From NCBI RefSeq assembly GCF_020707215.1, contig NZ_JAJFET010000003.1, positions 124,001 through 188,000 of the forward strand: 64,000 nt of DNA. The letters run 5' to 3'. This document shows positions 23,695 through 34,115 of the stretch, one piece after another. The notes under the pieces are model-generated. The model ran no database searches and was not told where the DNA came from. It saw only the letters and a program-made list of their open reading frames with translations. Position numbers and translations under genes: made by a program. This stretch comes from Sphingomonas sp. PL-96. GTDB lineage: Bacteria > Pseudomonadota > Alphaproteobacteria > Sphingomonadales > Sphingomonadaceae. How positions within the stretch are numbered: the stretch's first letter is position 1; each line of letters opens with the position of its first letter.

Positions 23695-26595
23695 ATGGCG
23701 ATCTACCACTTCTCGGCCAAGATCATCTCCCGCGCCAACGGCTCGTCGGCGCTGGCGGCCGCCGCCTATCGCTCGGCGTCGCGGCTGCACGACCAGCGCC
23801 TCGATCGCGATCACGACTTCTCCAACAAAGCCGGCGTCGTGCACTCCGAGGTGCTGCTGCCGGAGGGGGCGCCGGAGCAGCTCTCGGATCGCGCTACGCT
23901 GTGGAACGCGGTCGAGGCAGCCGAACTGCGCAAGGACGCGCAACTGGCGCGAGAAGTCGAGTTCGCGCTGCCACGCGAGCTCGACCAAGCCGAGGGCATT
24001 CGCCTGGCGCGCGAGTTCGTCGCCCGCGAGTTCGTCGCGCGCGGCATGGTCGCCGATCTCAACGTGCACTGGGACGTCGGCGCCGATGGCGAGGCCAAGC
24101 CGCACGCGCATGTCATGCTGACCACGCGCAGTGTCGGCGAGGACGGCTTCGGCGCCAAGGTCCGCGACTGGAATGCTACCCACCTGCTCGAGCACTGGCG
24201 TGAGGCGTGGGCCGAGCACGTCAACACGCGTCTCGCCGAGCTGGATATCGATGCACGCGTCGACCACCGCAGCCTGGAAGCGCAGGGCATCGACCTCGAG
24301 CCACAGCACAAGATCGGTCCCGCAGCCTTGCGCATGGCGGCGCAGGGCCTGCAGCTCGAGCGTGTCGACGAGCATCGCGCGATCGCGCGCGCCAACGGCG
24401 ACAAGCTGCTCGCCAAGCCAGATCTAGCGCTGGATGCGATCACGCACGGGCAGGCGACCTTCACCACCCGCGACCTCGCGAAGTTTGTCCACCGCCACAG
24501 CGATGGCAAGGAACAGTTCGACAAGGTCATGGCGGCGGTGCGGGCCTCGCCCGAGCTGGTGAAGCTCGGACGTGACGGTCGCGGCGAGGAGCGCTTCACC
24601 AGTCGCACCATGCTCGCCGCCGAACAGCGGCTTGAGCAGGCGCTCGACCGCCTCGGTGGCAGCGTCGCCCATCGGCTCGGCGCGGGTGCAGGCGAGCGCG
24701 TCCTCGCGCGGTCGGCCCGCGCCGGTCTTGTGCTTGGGCCCGAACAGCAGGCAGCGTTGCGCCATGTCGTGCAAGGCCGCGATCTCGGCATCGTCGTCGG
24801 CTACGCCGGCACCGGCAAGTCGACGATGCTCGGGCTGGCGCGCGAAGCCTGGCAAGAAGCCGGCTACCACGTCCACGGTGCCGCGCTGTCAGGCATCGCC
24901 GCCGAGAACCTTGAGAACGGCTCCGGCATTGCCTCGCGCACGCTTGCGAGCCTGGAACGCCAATGGGAGCAGGGCAGGGAGATGCTCTCCGCCGGCGACG
25001 TGCTCGTGATCGACGAAGCGGGGATGATCGGATCACGCCAGATGGAGCGGGTGCTGTCGCAGGCGGCGAAGCACGGCGCCAAGGTGGTGCTGGTCGGCGA
25101 CCCCGAGCAGCTCCAGGCGATCGAAGCCGGTGCTGCGTTCCGGTCAGCGGTCGAGCGCTACGGCCATGTCGAGATCACCGACATTCGCCGCCAGCGTGAG
25201 GATTGGCAGCGTAATGCCACTCGTGAGCTCGCTACTGAGCGCACTGGGGAAGCGCTCGACGCCTATGCCGCGCACGGTGCCGTCCATGCCGCCCCGACCC
25301 GCGAAGCCGCGCGCGTCGCGCTGGTCGACCGCTGGGACCAGGATCGTGCAGCTGCACCGGAGGCGAGCCGCATCATCCTCACCCACACCAACGATGAAGT
25401 CCGCCTGCTCAACCAGCTCGCCCGCGAGCGGCTGAAGCGGGGAGGGGAGCTTGGCGACGATGTCGCCATCGCCACCGAGCGTGGCGAGCGCACCTTCGCT
25501 TCGGGCGACCGCATCCTGTTCCTGCGCAACGAGCGCAGCTTGGGCGTGAAGAACGGCAGCCTCGGCAGGGTCGAGAGCGTCACCGCAGCGCGCATGACCG
25601 TGCTGTTCGACGACGGCCGCAGGGTCGGCTTCGACATCAAGGACTATGCCGCTGTCGACCACGGCTATGCGGCGACGATCCACAAGGCGCAGGGGATGAC
25701 CGTCGATCGTGTGCAGGTGCTGGCCACCCCAGGCCTAGACCGGCATGCCGCCTATGTCGCGCTGTCACGGCATCGTGACGCTGCCGAGCTCCACTATGGC
25801 CGCGACGACTTCGCCGACCGGGATCGCCTTGCCGCGACGCTGGCGCGCGAGCGCAGCAAGGATCTTGTGTTCGACTACACGCGCAGCTTCGCCGACCGGC
25901 GGGAGATCGTGCTGCCGAAGCCACTGGCGCAGAAGTCTGTTCCCGCGCGCAGTCCGTTTGCCGGTCTTAATCTGCGCCCAGCAGAGCCGCCCCGCGCGCG
26001 CAGCATGTTCGACGGGTTACGGCTCAATAGGGTTCAACCGCTACCCGCGACCGATCCGATGGACCTGAGCCGCGCGGTCCAGCGGGTCGCTCGTGCCACT
26101 GCCGACATCCTGCGGATGCGCAAGGATGGCTACACCGAGCTGCCGCACCAGCGGACCGCCTATGACAAGGCGCGGGAACGGCTCAACACCCTTCGCCCGA
26201 ATGCCGCCCGCGATCTGCGCGATGCCTTTGTCCGCAACGTCGGCTTGCTCGCGGAAGCAGCCGAAGGCCGCACCGCCAACGCGATCCGCGCGATGGCGCT
26301 GGAGGCGGAGCTGCGTGTCAGCCCCGAGCGCCGTGCCGATCGCTTCGTCGAGGACTGGCAGAAGCTGGCCCAGACCCATCGCACCATGCGCCAGGCCGGC
26401 GATGATGCAGGTGTACGGGCGGTCGGCCAGCAGATGAGCGCGCTCGGCAAGGTCCTGGAGCGCGACGTCCAGGCCGAGTCGCTGGTGAGGAAGCGGCTGC
26501 CGGCGCTTGGCATGCCGGTGCGGGAAGGGGCATCCATCTCCCACAGCATCCAGGATTGGCTCGGCCTCTCGCGCAGCCGTGGTATCGGGCGCTAG
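23695..26595 (+). CDS. traA: Ti-type TraA relaxase/helicase (MobQ family)
   Basis: 966 residues from the ATG at 23695 (MAIYHFSAKIISR). The relaxase domain (about 1-215) shows AAAYRSASRL and the histidine motif KPHAHVMLTTR with H137 and H139. The helicase part starts at about 345 with Walker A GYAGTGKST (369-377), then VLVIDEAGMIGSRQM and a C-terminal YAATIHKAQGMT RecD-like motif. The protein should nick at oriT, attach to the 5' end and unwind DNA for transfer. It appears intact. The 3' end abuts the DUF6118 gene. Confidence 0.93.
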   Translation: MAIYHFSAKIISRANGSSALAAAAYRSASRLHDQRLDRDHDFSNKAGVVHSEVLLPEGAPEQLSDRATLWNAVEAAELRKDAQLAREVEFALPRELDQAEGIRLAREFVAREFVARGMVADLNVHWDVGADGEAKPHAHVMLTTRSVGEDGFGAKVRDWNATHLLEHWREAWAEHVNTRLAELDIDARVDHRSLEAQGIDLEPQHKIGPAALRMAAQGLQLERVDEHRAIARANGDKLLAKPDLALDAITHGQATFTTRDLAKFVHRHSDGKEQFDKVMAAVRASPELVKLGRDGRGEERFTSRTMLAAEQRLEQALDRLGGSVAHRLGAGAGERVLARSARAGLVLGPEQQAALRHVVQGRDLGIVVGYAGTGKSTMLGLAREAWQEAGYHVHGAALSGIAAENLENGSGIASRTLASLERQWEQGREMLSAGDVLVIDEAGMIGSRQMERVLSQAAKHGAKVVLVGDPEQLQAIEAGAAFRSAVERYGHVEITDIRRQREDWQRNATRELATERTGEALDAYAAHGAVHAAPTREAARVALVDRWDQDRAAAPEASRIILTHTNDEVRLLNQLARERLKRGGELGDDVAIATERGERTFASGDRILFLRNERSLGVKNGSLGRVESVTAARMTVLFDDGRRVGFDIKDYAAVDHGYAATIHKAQGMTVDRVQVLATPGLDRHAAYVALSRHRDAAELHYGRDDFADRDRLAATLARERSKDLVFDYTRSFADRREIVLPKPLAQKSVPARSPFAGLNLRPAEPPRARSMFDGLRLNRVQPLPATDPMDLSRAVQRVARATADILRMRKDGYTELPHQRTAYDKARERLNTLRPNAARDLRDAFVRNVGLLAEAAEGRTANAIRAMALEAELRVSPERRADRFVEDWQKLAQTHRTMRQAGDDAGVRAVGQQMSALGKVLERDVQAESLVRKRLPALGMPVREGASISHSIQDWLGLSRSRGIGR

Positions 26596-26605
26596 CCATG
26601 CTCGC

Positions 26606-27223
26606 ATGGATAAGGACTTTCCCGTCGATGGAAGCGATGCCGTAGCTCCAGCCATCGCCGGGCTGCGTGCCGAGATCAGCCTGCTGCGCCGTGCGGTTGA
26701 GCGGCTGACCGACGAGCGCACCATGCAGGTGGATTATGGGCCGAGCCTCGAGGTGATCGCCAAGCGGCTGGAGGACATCGGCGTCTGGGCGCGACGTGTG
26801 TCGGAGAGGCCAGCGCTGCAGCTGACACCGCAAAAGATGGCGAGCGAGTTGGCCGAGGCAGCAACGTCCGGCCGCGAGCAGGACAAGCACCTGCTCGAAA
26901 AAGCGGCTGGCACCATGAACGCTGCCGCTGCCCGGATCGACGCGATGATCTTGCGATCGCGATCGGCGGGCGATCAGCGACGCGAACTGCTCCACAATCG
27001 CGTCGCCTTCACCGTTGCAGGTATGGTGCTGATGGCAATCCTGCCCGGTGCCGTCGCGCGGTCGTTGCCGGTGAGCTGGGCGGTGCCTGAGCGGATCGCC
27101 GCTCGCATGCTCGGCACCGACATGCGGACTGCAGGCCAAAATATGATGGCCAGAGCGGAGGAGCTGGATAAGCATCAAGGCAAGACCAGAGATGTTGCAC
27201 ACCCACCGCCCGAGAGGCGTTGA
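26606..27223 (+). CDS. DUF6118 family protein
   Basis: 205 residues from the ATG at 26606. N-terminal coiled segments (about 10-135), including IAGLRAEISLLRRAVERLT, are followed by a single hydrophobic segment at about 142-162 (FTVAGMVLMAILPGAVA) and the family signature VPERIAARMLGTDMRTAGQNMM. DUF6118 genes usually follow traA in sphingomonad plasmids and ICEs; the role is unknown. Ten bp separate it from traA, so it is probably one transcript. Confidence 0.8.
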   Translation: MDKDFPVDGSDAVAPAIAGLRAEISLLRRAVERLTDERTMQVDYGPSLEVIAKRLEDIGVWARRVSERPALQLTPQKMASELAEAATSGREQDKHLLEKAAGTMNAAAARIDAMILRSRSAGDQRRELLHNRVAFTVAGMVLMAILPGAVARSLPVSWAVPERIAARMLGTDMRTAGQNMMARAEELDKHQGKTRDVAHPPPERR

Positions 27224-27720
27224 GATGGTGATCTTGCTTTGAGCGGACAGACCGGTTTTCGGGCAAACTGGTGGATAGCCGCCGGTCCGCTTTCGGGCAG
27301 TGCTTCGGCGATTCCGGCCGTCCATTCAGCTTGACCGCGACGGCAGCTAAGCGCCCAATTTCAGCCGATCAGGCTCGAATGGGCGAATTCTAAAAGCCGA
27401 CGAACCTCATTTCGATCGTCTCACGATCAAAAGATAGCCCCAATCCTTCCGGGCGTGCCAAGTACCGCCGTCTGCCGCCGTTCCTAGCCCAGCGCCGCCG
27501 CAGGCACGCGGGGCGTCGTAGCCTAGCGGCTGCTGGCGGAGCCGCTGCCGAACGGGCTACCGGGTTGGATCTCGACGCGAGTTTAACATGCGGAAGCGAG
27601 GCGCGAGGGCCACGAGGGTAGCTGGCCTCCGCTAACCGGACGCCGTGTGCCGTCGGGCGATGAAACCCGCCTCAGCCTGTCGATACAGAGACAAAACGAT
27701 CTCTCGAGAGTTCATGTCAG
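27224..27720. other. Gene-less stretch right of the conjugative module
   Basis: The first 150 bp hold sequence like the dispersed GTCCGCTTTCGGGC repeats. No tRNA, attachment core or gene is recognised. It may contain the right boundary of the element. Confidence 0.4.
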
Positions 27721-30700
27721 ATGGCTGAACTTTCTTCTCCGGATTGGCTGCCCAGCGAAGGCGGGATGGAGCGCCTGATTGCGGAGCATGACTGGTCGGC
27801 TACTCCCCTCGGACCGATCGGCAACTGGCCGCAGAGCTTGAGGACGGCGGTCAATATCGTGCTGGGCTCGGGGCACGCCATGCAGCTTGCATGGGGCCCG
27901 GAGCGCACCATCCTCTACAACGACGCATACGCGCCGATGCTGGGAAACCGTCATCCGGAGGTCCTAGGCCTGCCGTTTCACGAGGCATGGCCCGATATCT
28001 GGAACGACATCGAACCCATGGTGGCGCGCGTCTTCGCCGGCGAGACCGTACGGGTCGAGGAGATGCCGCTGGTGATGACGCGCCACGGCCACCCCGAGGA
28101 GACTTGGTGGAACTTCTCCTATTCGCCAGTGCACGGCGAGCAGGGGCAGGTGGTGGGCCTGCTCAACGTGACCGTGGACGCGACCCCAAAGGTCCGTGCC
28201 GACCGCGCCGAAGCGGCACTACGTCAGAGTGAGGGGCGTCAAGCGTTCCTGTTGAAGCTCAGCGACGCCCTGCGGCCGCTGATCGAAGCCTCTGAGGTCC
28301 AATCGACGACCACGCGCCTCATCGCCGAGCACCTTGGCGTCGATCGAGCGATGTATGCCGAGGTCGATGGAGAGCACGGCTCGGAAGGGGGAACGATCCG
28401 CAGCCAGTACGTCCGTCCATCTAGGGGTGGCCATGCTCCGACCGTCCCATTCCCGGAACGGTTCACCTACCATCAATTCGGCGCTCATACGATGGCCGCG
28501 CGCTATCGCGGCGAGCCACTGGTCGTCAGCGACGTTTTGTCGGATCCGGCATTCGACGCGGCGCAAAGAGATGCCTGGAGTGCGGCCGGGGTCCGGGCCG
28601 CCATCGTTGCCACGCTCGCCAAGGGCGGGCGGTTGGTGGCGGAATTCGGCGTGCACTGCGCGTCGCCGCGAATCTGGACCGAGGACGACGTCACCCTCAT
28701 GCAGGACGTCGCGGAACGGACCTGGGCCGCGGCCGAGCGCGCTCGTACGGAAGCGGCGCTAAGTGAGGAACTCAGGAAGACGAAGATACTACAGGACCTC
28801 GGCGCCCGGCTCGTCACCGAGGAAAATGTTCAGACGATCTACGAAGAAATCCTCACCGCTGCGATCGAGATCACCCAGGCGCGGGCGGGCACGGTGCAGA
28901 TGCTCGATATCGAGAAGGAGAAGCTGGTCACACTCGCCACGCGCGGCTTCAGCCGCGAGACGGAGGTTTACTTTCACACTGTCGACGCCGGATCGAACAC
29001 CTCATGCGGCCTCGCGCTCCGCACCGGCGAGCGGTCCTATTTTAACTTCTCGGCGGACGATCCCGACAAGTCGGTGCAACTGCACGTTCGAGACGGAGTG
29101 CAGTCGGCGCAGTCCTCCCCACTGGTCACCCGAAGCGGGCGGCCGATCGGAATGGTTTCGACTCACTGGGCGGAGCCCGACCACCGCCCGTCCGAGCGCG
29201 ATCTGCGCTTCCTCGATCTCCTCGCACGGCAGGCCGCTGACCTGCTTGAACAGCGTGCGGCTCGATCCGAACTGCGCGAAAGCGAGGAGCGGTTTCGCAC
29301 CTTGTTCGCCGCTTCGCCCGTCCCGTTCATGGTCCTTGCGCCGAACCCGCCGGACTTCACGATCACCGCGGCCAACGACGCCTATTTCAAAGCGACCAAA
29401 ACGACGCGCGAGAGCCTGATCGGGCGCAGGCTGTTCGATGTCTTTCCGGACGACCCGCGCCGGCCGGGCCAGCTCGGCTCGGAGGCGCTCGCGCTCTCGC
29501 TCGACCAAGTCTTCACCCGACGAGAGGCCGACGAGATGGCGCGCGTCCGCTACGACCTCGTCACGCCCGACGGTTTCGACCCGCACTGGTGGGAAGCCAC
29601 CAGCGCCCCCATCCTTGACTCGGCGGGCGAGATCACCGCCGTCATTCATCAGGTCCACCGGGTGACCGAGCTCCATTTCGCCCAAGAGGCGGAGCGTGAG
29701 AGCCGGGAAGGGCAGGCCTTTCTACTCAAGCTCTCAGATGCGCTGCGGCCGCTGGTTGACCCGGTCGAGATCCAGACAGTCGCGCTACGGTTCCTCGCCG
29801 AGCACATGGATCTCAGCCGCGCCGCTTATTCGGAGATTCAGGAAGACCATGACCGCGCAGTTCGGGTAGCCACCTACGAACGCGACCTTCCTCCACTCCC
29901 ACGGGAGGTGCGGATATCCCAGTTTGGCGCCGACCAGCTCGACTGCTACCTCTCTGGCAACGCATTCGTGGTGAACGATACCGAGACCGACGCGCGCGTC
30001 GAAGCGACCCGAGAGGCTTGTCGCGCCATTCAGGTGCGCGCCTGGGTGGGGGTACCACTGGTCAAGGGCGGGCGCCTAATCACAGTCCTTGGCGTCGAGA
30101 AAATGACGCCTTACGAATGGTCGAGTGCCGAGGTTCGGTTGCTGCAGGAAGCGGCCGAGCGCACCTGGGCCGCCGCGGAGCGCGGAAAAGCCGAAGCGGC
30201 GCTGCGCGACAGCGAGGCAAAGTACCGCACGCTGTTCGAGACGATGCACCAGGGATATTGCGAGCAGGAACTGGTACGCGACGAATCCAGACGGGCGATC
30301 GACCACCGGTATATAGAGGTCAATCCAGCGTTCGAACGCATCTTTGGCACTCCTGCTGCCGAGTTTCGCGGCCGAAGAGTCACGGAGATGTTCCCTGGCG
30401 TCGAAGACATTTGGACGGAGACGCATGCAAGGGTTGTGAGAACTCGCAAGCCGGAGCGCATGGAGCACCGCGTTGCTCAGCTGGATCGGTGGTTCGAAGC
30501 GTTCACTTATCCGACCCACGGCGACCGCTACGTTGTTCTGTTCGATGACGTCACCGAACGCAAACAGGCTGAGGAGCGGCAGGGGTTCCTCCTCAAGCTC
30601 TCGGATGCGCTGCGGGCCGAACCCGACGCAGACGCGGTTGCGAACCGCGCGATGGAGATGCTGACCGATCACCTCCAGCTGGATCGCGTTTACATCTCAC

Positions 30701-33375
30701 GCTATCGGGTCGAGGACGACTGGGCCGACTTCACCCATCAAGTGGGGAACGAGCGGGTGCCGCCGCTACCCGCCGGGGCTCGTCTGTCCGACTTCCCCGA
30801 GACCTTGCGCATCGCGACCGCCGGAACCGTGGTGTTCGACGACATAGCCGCAAATGAGGACCTGTCCGAGGCGGACAGAAGAAACCTCGTCGCGCTCGGC
30901 TACAATGCCATCCTCGCCTCAACGCTGCGCAAGGGTGAGAACAACCCGCATTGGGTGATCGCCGCCGTTTCGGCGACCCCCCGACGCTGGACCCGAAGCG
31001 AAATTGCCCTGGTCGAAGAGGTCACCGAGCGCACCTGGACGGCGATGGAGCGCGCCCGTGCCGAGGCGGCGCTGCGCGGCAGCGAGGAAGCGCTCGCCGC
31101 CGACCTCGCTGATACTGAGCAGTTGCGCGGCCTCGCGGAGCGCCTCGTGACCGAGGAGAATATCGGGACGATATATGAGGAGATCCTGTCCGCTGCCATG
31201 GCCGTTGCGCAGTCGGATGCCGGCACCATCCAGGTCTACGACCCGAAGACGAAATCCCTTGAGATCATCGCCAGCAAGAACTTCTCTCGCACGATCACGG
31301 ACTATTTCCAACACGTCGACGCGAGCAGCCGGACCGCTTGCGGGATCGCCATGAACACAGGGGAGCGCGCTTTCGTGGACTTCCCCGACGAGGTCCAGGA
31401 CCTCGGGTGTCAGCTGCTCGTCGATGAGGGCCTGCAATCCGCGCTAGCCCTGCCGCTCGTCTCCCGCACAGGCAAGCCGCTGGGCATGCTGAACACGCAC
31501 TGGCGTGAAACTAGGCACCGACCGAGCGAGAGGCAGCTTCGCTTTCTAGATTTGATCGCGCGGCAGGCCGCGGACCTGATCGAGCAGCGCCAGGCACAAA
31601 GCAACTTGCGCGAGAGCGAGGCCCGACTTCGCGCAGCCTTCTCGATCAGCACTGTGGGTGTCTTGTTCTGGGGTCCGGCGGGCAAGCTGACGGACGCCAA
31701 CGACGCCTTCTTGCGGATGACCGGCTTCAGCCGTGAAGAGACGGTTGGGAAGACCTGGCAGGAACTTACGCCGCCCGAGTTCCACGCTGCATCGGCGGAG
31801 TTCATGGCGGAGGTCGAGAAGACCGGCGAGGGCACTCCCTACGAGAAGCAGCACTATCGCAAGGACGGGTCGCGCTGGTGGGGCGTCTTCGCCGCCCGCA
31901 AGCTCGACGACGGCTTCGTTGAGTTCGCCCTTGATGTGACGGAGCAGCATAAAGCGCAGGAAGCACTGCGTGAGTCCGAGGAGCGGCTGCGGCAATTCGG
32001 CGACGCGTCCCACGACATCCTTTGGATGCGCGATCCCGACACATTGCAATGGACTTACCTTACGCCCGCGTTTGAGCCGATCTACGGCCTTAGCCGCGAC
32101 GAGGCGCTATCAGGCGACAATTATCGCAGCTGGATCGAACTGATTGTCCCGGCTGACCGTCCGACCGCAACCGAGAACATCCGTCGGGTGCGTCAGGGCG
32201 AACACGTGACATTCGAATACCGCATCCGCCGCCCAAGCGACGGCGAGATACGCTGGCTGCGCAACACCGATTTCCCGATCACCGACGCTTCCGGCGAAGT
32301 GGTCATGATCGGAGGCATCGGTCACGACATTACCGAAGCCAAGCTCGCCGATGAGAAGCTCGAGCAGAGCGAGGAGCGGCTACGCAGCGCGGTAGAGGTC
32401 GGCAAGCTGGGGCTTTGGGATTGGAATGTCCGGACCGGTGAAATTCACTGGTCGGACGAGCACTTCCGAATGGAAGGCTACGCAGTCGGTGAGGTCACCC
32501 CGAGCTACGAGACCTGGGCCGCGCGCCTCCATCCTGATGATCGCGCGTCGACCGAGCAGGCGCTGCGTCAGGCGATGGACTCCCATGAGGAGTATGTCCG
32601 AGAGTTCCGCGTTGTGCATCCAGACGACTCGATTCACTGGCTCTATGGTCGGGGTCGTTTCTTCTACGATGACGAGGGTCAGCCGGTCCGCATGATCGGG
32701 GCGATGGTCGAAACGACCGAACGCCGGGAGTGGGAGGAGCGGCAGCAGGTGCTGATCGCCGAGCTCCAGCACCGGACCCGGAACCTAATGGGAGTCGTCC
32801 GCTCAATGTCGGACAAGACCGCGCGGGCAAGCGCCGATCTCGCTGACTTCCGCGCTCGCTTCCGGGATCGACTGGACGCGTTGTCCCGGGTGCAAGGCCT
32901 GCTCTCGCGCCTGAATGAGCACGACCGCGTCACCTTCGACGATCTGATCCGAACGGAGCTGTCCGCGCTGGACGGCAGCGCCGAGCGGGTGACGCTGGAG
33001 GGACCGTCCGGCGTTCGCCTGCGTTCCTCGACAGTGCAGACGCTCGCGATGGCCATTCATGAGCTGGCTACCAACGCCATCAAATATGGCGCGCTCGGTC
33101 AGGCCACCGGACACCTTAATGTCACCTGGTCGCTGGAGCCGGCGGGCGAAGGTGGAAAGCCGTGGCTGCACGTCGATTGGCGTGAGAGCGACGTCGAGAT
33201 GCCGCCGGCAGGCTCGGCGCCGCGTGGAACCGGACAGGGTCGCGAACTCATCGAACGGGCTCTGCCTTACCAGCTCAGCGCTAAGACCACTTACACGTTA
33301 GGGCCCGACGGAGTGCACTGCGTTATCTCGATCCCAATCTCGGCCAGCACAGTGGAGGTGAGCGAACATGCCTGA
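27721..33375 (+). CDS. Giant PAS/GAF sensor histidine kinase, HWE family
   Basis: 1884 residues, no membrane segment. Order of domains: PAS (about 16-160), GAF (172-340), GAF (355-520), PAS (520-650), GAF (665-830), PAS (835-950), GAF (955-1125), GAF (1135-1300), three PAS (1300-1675), kinase (1680-1875). The kinase shows the phospho-acceptor H1684 in ELQHRTRN, the N-box HELATNAIKYGAL (N1785) and W1820/E1822 (WRE), which define the HWE class. Two module types recur: a GAF starting FLLKLSDALRP (three copies) and a GAF starting LVTEEN-TIYEEIL (two copies). It is probably cytosolic and integrates several ligands or light. The ATG start follows the intergenic region; the gene overlaps the response regulator by 8 bp. 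Confidence 0.93.
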   Translation: MAELSSPDWLPSEGGMERLIAEHDWSATPLGPIGNWPQSLRTAVNIVLGSGHAMQLAWGPERTILYNDAYAPMLGNRHPEVLGLPFHEAWPDIWNDIEPMVARVFAGETVRVEEMPLVMTRHGHPEETWWNFSYSPVHGEQGQVVGLLNVTVDATPKVRADRAEAALRQSEGRQAFLLKLSDALRPLIEASEVQSTTTRLIAEHLGVDRAMYAEVDGEHGSEGGTIRSQYVRPSRGGHAPTVPFPERFTYHQFGAHTMAARYRGEPLVVSDVLSDPAFDAAQRDAWSAAGVRAAIVATLAKGGRLVAEFGVHCASPRIWTEDDVTLMQDVAERTWAAAERARTEAALSEELRKTKILQDLGARLVTEENVQTIYEEILTAAIEITQARAGTVQMLDIEKEKLVTLATRGFSRETEVYFHTVDAGSNTSCGLALRTGERSYFNFSADDPDKSVQLHVRDGVQSAQSSPLVTRSGRPIGMVSTHWAEPDHRPSERDLRFLDLLARQAADLLEQRAARSELRESEERFRTLFAASPVPFMVLAPNPPDFTITAANDAYFKATKTTRESLIGRRLFDVFPDDPRRPGQLGSEALALSLDQVFTRREADEMARVRYDLVTPDGFDPHWWEATSAPILDSAGEITAVIHQVHRVTELHFAQEAERESREGQAFLLKLSDALRPLVDPVEIQTVALRFLAEHMDLSRAAYSEIQEDHDRAVRVATYERDLPPLPREVRISQFGADQLDCYLSGNAFVVNDTETDARVEATREACRAIQVRAWVGVPLVKGGRLITVLGVEKMTPYEWSSAEVRLLQEAAERTWAAAERGKAEAALRDSEAKYRTLFETMHQGYCEQELVRDESRRAIDHRYIEVNPAFERIFGTPAAEFRGRRVTEMFPGVEDIWTETHARVVRTRKPERMEHRVAQLDRWFEAFTYPTHGDRYVVLFDDVTERKQAEERQGFLLKLSDALRAEPDADAVANRAMEMLTDHLQLDRVYISRYRVEDDWADFTHQVGNERVPPLPAGARLSDFPETLRIATAGTVVFDDIAANEDLSEADRRNLVALGYNAILASTLRKGENNPHWVIAAVSATPRRWTRSEIALVEEVTERTWTAMERARAEAALRGSEEALAADLADTEQLRGLAERLVTEENIGTIYEEILSAAMAVAQSDAGTIQVYDPKTKSLEIIASKNFSRTITDYFQHVDASSRTACGIAMNTGERAFVDFPDEVQDLGCQLLVDEGLQSALALPLVSRTGKPLGMLNTHWRETRHRPSERQLRFLDLIARQAADLIEQRQAQSNLRESEARLRAAFSISTVGVLFWGPAGKLTDANDAFLRMTGFSREETVGKTWQELTPPEFHAASAEFMAEVEKTGEGTPYEKQHYRKDGSRWWGVFAARKLDDGFVEFALDVTEQHKAQEALRESEERLRQFGDASHDILWMRDPDTLQWTYLTPAFEPIYGLSRDEALSGDNYRSWIELIVPADRPTATENIRRVRQGEHVTFEYRIRRPSDGEIRWLRNTDFPITDASGEVVMIGGIGHDITEAKLADEKLEQSEERLRSAVEVGKLGLWDWNVRTGEIHWSDEHFRMEGYAVGEVTPSYETWAARLHPDDRASTEQALRQAMDSHEEYVREFRVVHPDDSIHWLYGRGRFFYDDEGQPVRMIGAMVETTERREWEERQQVLIAELQHRTRNLMGVVRSMSDKTARASADLADFRARFRDRLDALSRVQGLLSRLNEHDRVTFDDLIRTELSALDGSAERVTLEGPSGVRLRSSTVQTLAMAIHELATNAIKYGALGQATGHLNVTWSLEPAGEGGKPWLHVDWRESDVEMPPAGSAPRGTGQGRELIERALPYQLSAKTTYTLGPDGVHCVISIPISASTVEVSEHA

Positions 33376-33739
33376 AGCGACCCTCCGCGGCTGCCGCGTC
33401 CTCGTGGTGGAAGACGAGTACATGCTGGCAGACGAGTTACAGATGGAGCTCAGCGACGCCGAGGTGATCGTTCTCGGCCCGATCGGAACGCTCGAAGATG
33501 CGCTCGACCTCATCAGGTCCGAGCCGCACATAGATGGCGCCATCCTCGACGTAAATCTACGGGGCGAGATGGCGTCCCCTGCTGCCGACTTGCTGATCGA
33601 GCGCGGCGTACCGTTCGTATTCACGACGGGCTACTAAGAATCGGTAATCCCTGGTCGCTTCGCGGATGTTCCTCGATGCGAGAAGCCGATCAACATTACC
33701 AGGGTGGCGAAAGCGATCGGTCGGGCGATTCATGCCTGA
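33368..33739 (+). pseudogene. Response regulator with premature stop
   Basis: A receiver domain with E15/D16, phospho-acceptor D61 (ILDVNLRG) and T86/T87 (FTTGY), overlapping the kinase gene. The frame stops at TAA 33635-33637. Without that codon it continues ESVIPGRFADVPRCEKPI to a stop at 33737, restoring the normal 123-residue length and the conserved lysine (EKPI). As read, the product lacks the last strand, helix and lysine and should not signal. It is a nonsense mutation or a sequence error. Confidence 0.85.
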
Positions 33740-34115
33740 GGCGGACGTTCTCGGGTTCAAGCTGCAGACGTAAGGGTCAGCTGGTGGGTAAGCAGTAGGG
33801 CCGGCGGCTACTCAGGGAGGCAAGAGGCGAGTTTCGGCGCCCTTCGGCGGCCTCTTAATAGTACGAACAACGACTCGTATTCGTTATGTTTTTCCGGCGC
33901 GGGGCGCCAATGCGCCAATCGGAACGAAGGTCTGCTGTTAGCTTGGCTGGCCGCGTGTCAGCTTTACGAACCTACCTCCGGCGAAGCTGCCCGTCGGCTT
34001 GCGGCCCAGTTCCTGTGAGACGCTTGTACCTGAACGAGCGTCCGCTGCTGGGAGGCGCTTAAGCAGCCGCGAATGGCCGGGTTTGGGTCCTATAGCCAGA
34101 AGGTGGAGGGCAATC
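33740..34115. repeat. Intergenic region with a GCCGTTC-type repeat (family G)
   Basis: Family G copy at 34031-34097: opens with TGAACGAGCGTCCGC and closes with GCGAATGGCCGGGTTTGGGT. No gene is seen in the remainder. Confidence 0.55.

Noticed and set aside
27224..27720. Right attachment site of the conjugative element.
   Set aside because: No direct repeat matching the left side (19.4-19.8 kb) could be identified with confidence.
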